From positions 1-33,246 of the forward strand of contig CATLGW010000030.1 of NCBI GenBank assembly GCA_949948715.1: a stretch of DNA of 33,246 nucleotides. Direction: 5' to 3'. Positions 32,920 to 33,246 of the stretch are shown piece after piece. This stretch comes from an uncultured Lachnospiraceae bacterium (lineage in GTDB: Bacteria; Bacillota; Clostridia; Lachnospirales; Lachnospiraceae). Positions within the stretch are counted from its first letter, which is position 1, and every line of letters starts with the position of its first letter. The notes under the pieces are model-generated. The model had not been told where the DNA came from. It saw only the letters and a program-made list of their open reading frames with translations, and did not search any database. The translations under genes and the position numbers were made by a program.

Positions 32920-32989
32920 TGTATTTTACCATGCCCTGGGGCAAGTCCTTTCTGTGATTTTGTGGGGCGGAAAACCTGCGCCTGCTCTC

Positions 32990-33018
32990 AGTATACTATT
33001 GAATCGGGTTGTTTGCAA
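32990..33018 (-). promoter_or_regulatory. Minus-strand promoter for aroF
   Basis: Reading the minus strand: TTGCAA (33018-33013), a 17-base spacer, and TATACT (32995-32990). The leader would be about 60 nt, with no terminator or T-box visible. Confidence 0.65.
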
Positions 33019-33069
33019 GGCGAAATCTTTTTGGGGTAATTCTGTTCCTGATTATTTATCTTTTTTCCG

Positions 33070-33098
33070 TTGACAAATAGGTATAAATGCAGTATATT
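33070..33098 (+). promoter_or_regulatory. Strong + strand promoter, divergent from aroF
   Basis: A perfect TTGACA (33070-33075), a 17-base spacer and TATATT (33093-33098). It drives a gene that starts at 33228 and leaves the window. The divergent -35 boxes are 51 bases apart. Confidence 0.75.
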
Positions 33099-33104
33099 GA
33101 AATT

Positions 33105-33227
33105 ATCTGATAATTCGTGAAGGTGCAGTCGCACATTCGGGCAGTTTCTGCCGGAACAATCACTGAAACGGCAGGGACGCATATCTGTGGAATGTCTCCC
33201 TGCAAAGCAAAAAGGGAGGATGAAAAT
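33105..33227 (+). promoter_or_regulatory. Structured 5' leader of the last gene
   Basis: The leader of about 120 nt contains GGCAG-TTT-CTGCC (33140-33152) and a longer stem GCAGGGA (33171-33177) with TCCCTGC (33197-33203). CTGCCG and CGGCAG segments can pair in competing ways. GGGAGG follows at 33214. No known riboswitch was recognised. Together with the aroF promoter region it fills the 308-base gap 32920-33227. Confidence 0.4.
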
Positions 33228-33246
33228 ATGAAGCCTGAAGCAAGGA
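33228..33246 (+). CDS. Start of an unidentified gene, cut by the window end
   Basis: An ATG eight bases after GGGAGG opens MKPEAR and reaches the window edge. Only six codons are visible, so no function can be given. The strong promoter and structured leader upstream support it being a real gene. Confidence 0.55.

Overview
The window looks like chromosome from a spore-forming Clostridia bacterium, most likely Lachnospiraceae. By eye it is fairly GC-rich, with strong AGGAGG-type ribosome sites, sigma-A promoters (TTGACA-N17-TATAAT type) and U-tailed intrinsic terminators. SigH and SpoIIM point to an endospore former and Ddh to a meso-diaminopimelate wall. The family-level placement is inference from gene content and style; no rRNA is present.

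Layout. (1) 1-613: the 3' part of an Rpn/PD-(D/E)XK 'transposase' gene and a short decayed echo of a second copy. (2) 615-11153: housekeeping metabolism on the + strand: citrate synthase, carbamoyl-phosphate synthase carAB, a Mn-type superoxide dismutase, epoxyqueuosine reductase queH, diaminopimelate dehydrogenase ddh and argS. (3) 11210-14503: tRNA-Met(CAU) with its own promoter and terminator, an SCP2-domain protein with a histone-H1-like tail, a small cupin, and a DEAD-box RNA helicase with a tandem-repeat Arg/Gly tail. (4) 14523-21012: a polytopic GT-C-like membrane protein, ispF, then a strong promoter plus terminator-bearing leader, then the tightly packed cysE-cysS-mrnC-rlmB-sigH cluster known from Bacillus and Clostridia. 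(5) 21020-25534: rny (RNase Y), a type Ic aspartate aminotransferase, a NudF-like Nudix hydrolase and spoIIM. (6) 25596-31300: an NhaC-type Na+/H+ antiporter and the potABCD polyamine ABC transporter, closed by a large terminator. (7) 31334-33246: on the minus strand, a DAHP synthase followed by an AT-rich 2H phosphoesterase; divergently, a strong + promoter with a structured leader for a gene that runs off the window.

How it fits together. Most genes are core metabolism and RNA metabolism: tRNA charging (argS, cysS), tRNA/rRNA modification (queH, rlmB), RNA maturation and decay (mrnC, rny, DEAD helicase), plus cysteine synthesis coupled to cysteine charging (cysE-cysS). I found no CRISPR array, complete insertion sequence, phage or obvious defence island. 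No whole new system is evident. The most unusual signals are local: an unassigned terminator-bearing leader before cysE, a three-hairpin insert between mrnC and rlmB, a Shine-Dalgarno buried in a palindrome before rny, a Cys-rich tail on IspF, and a PotD that appears anchored by a C-terminal membrane helix.
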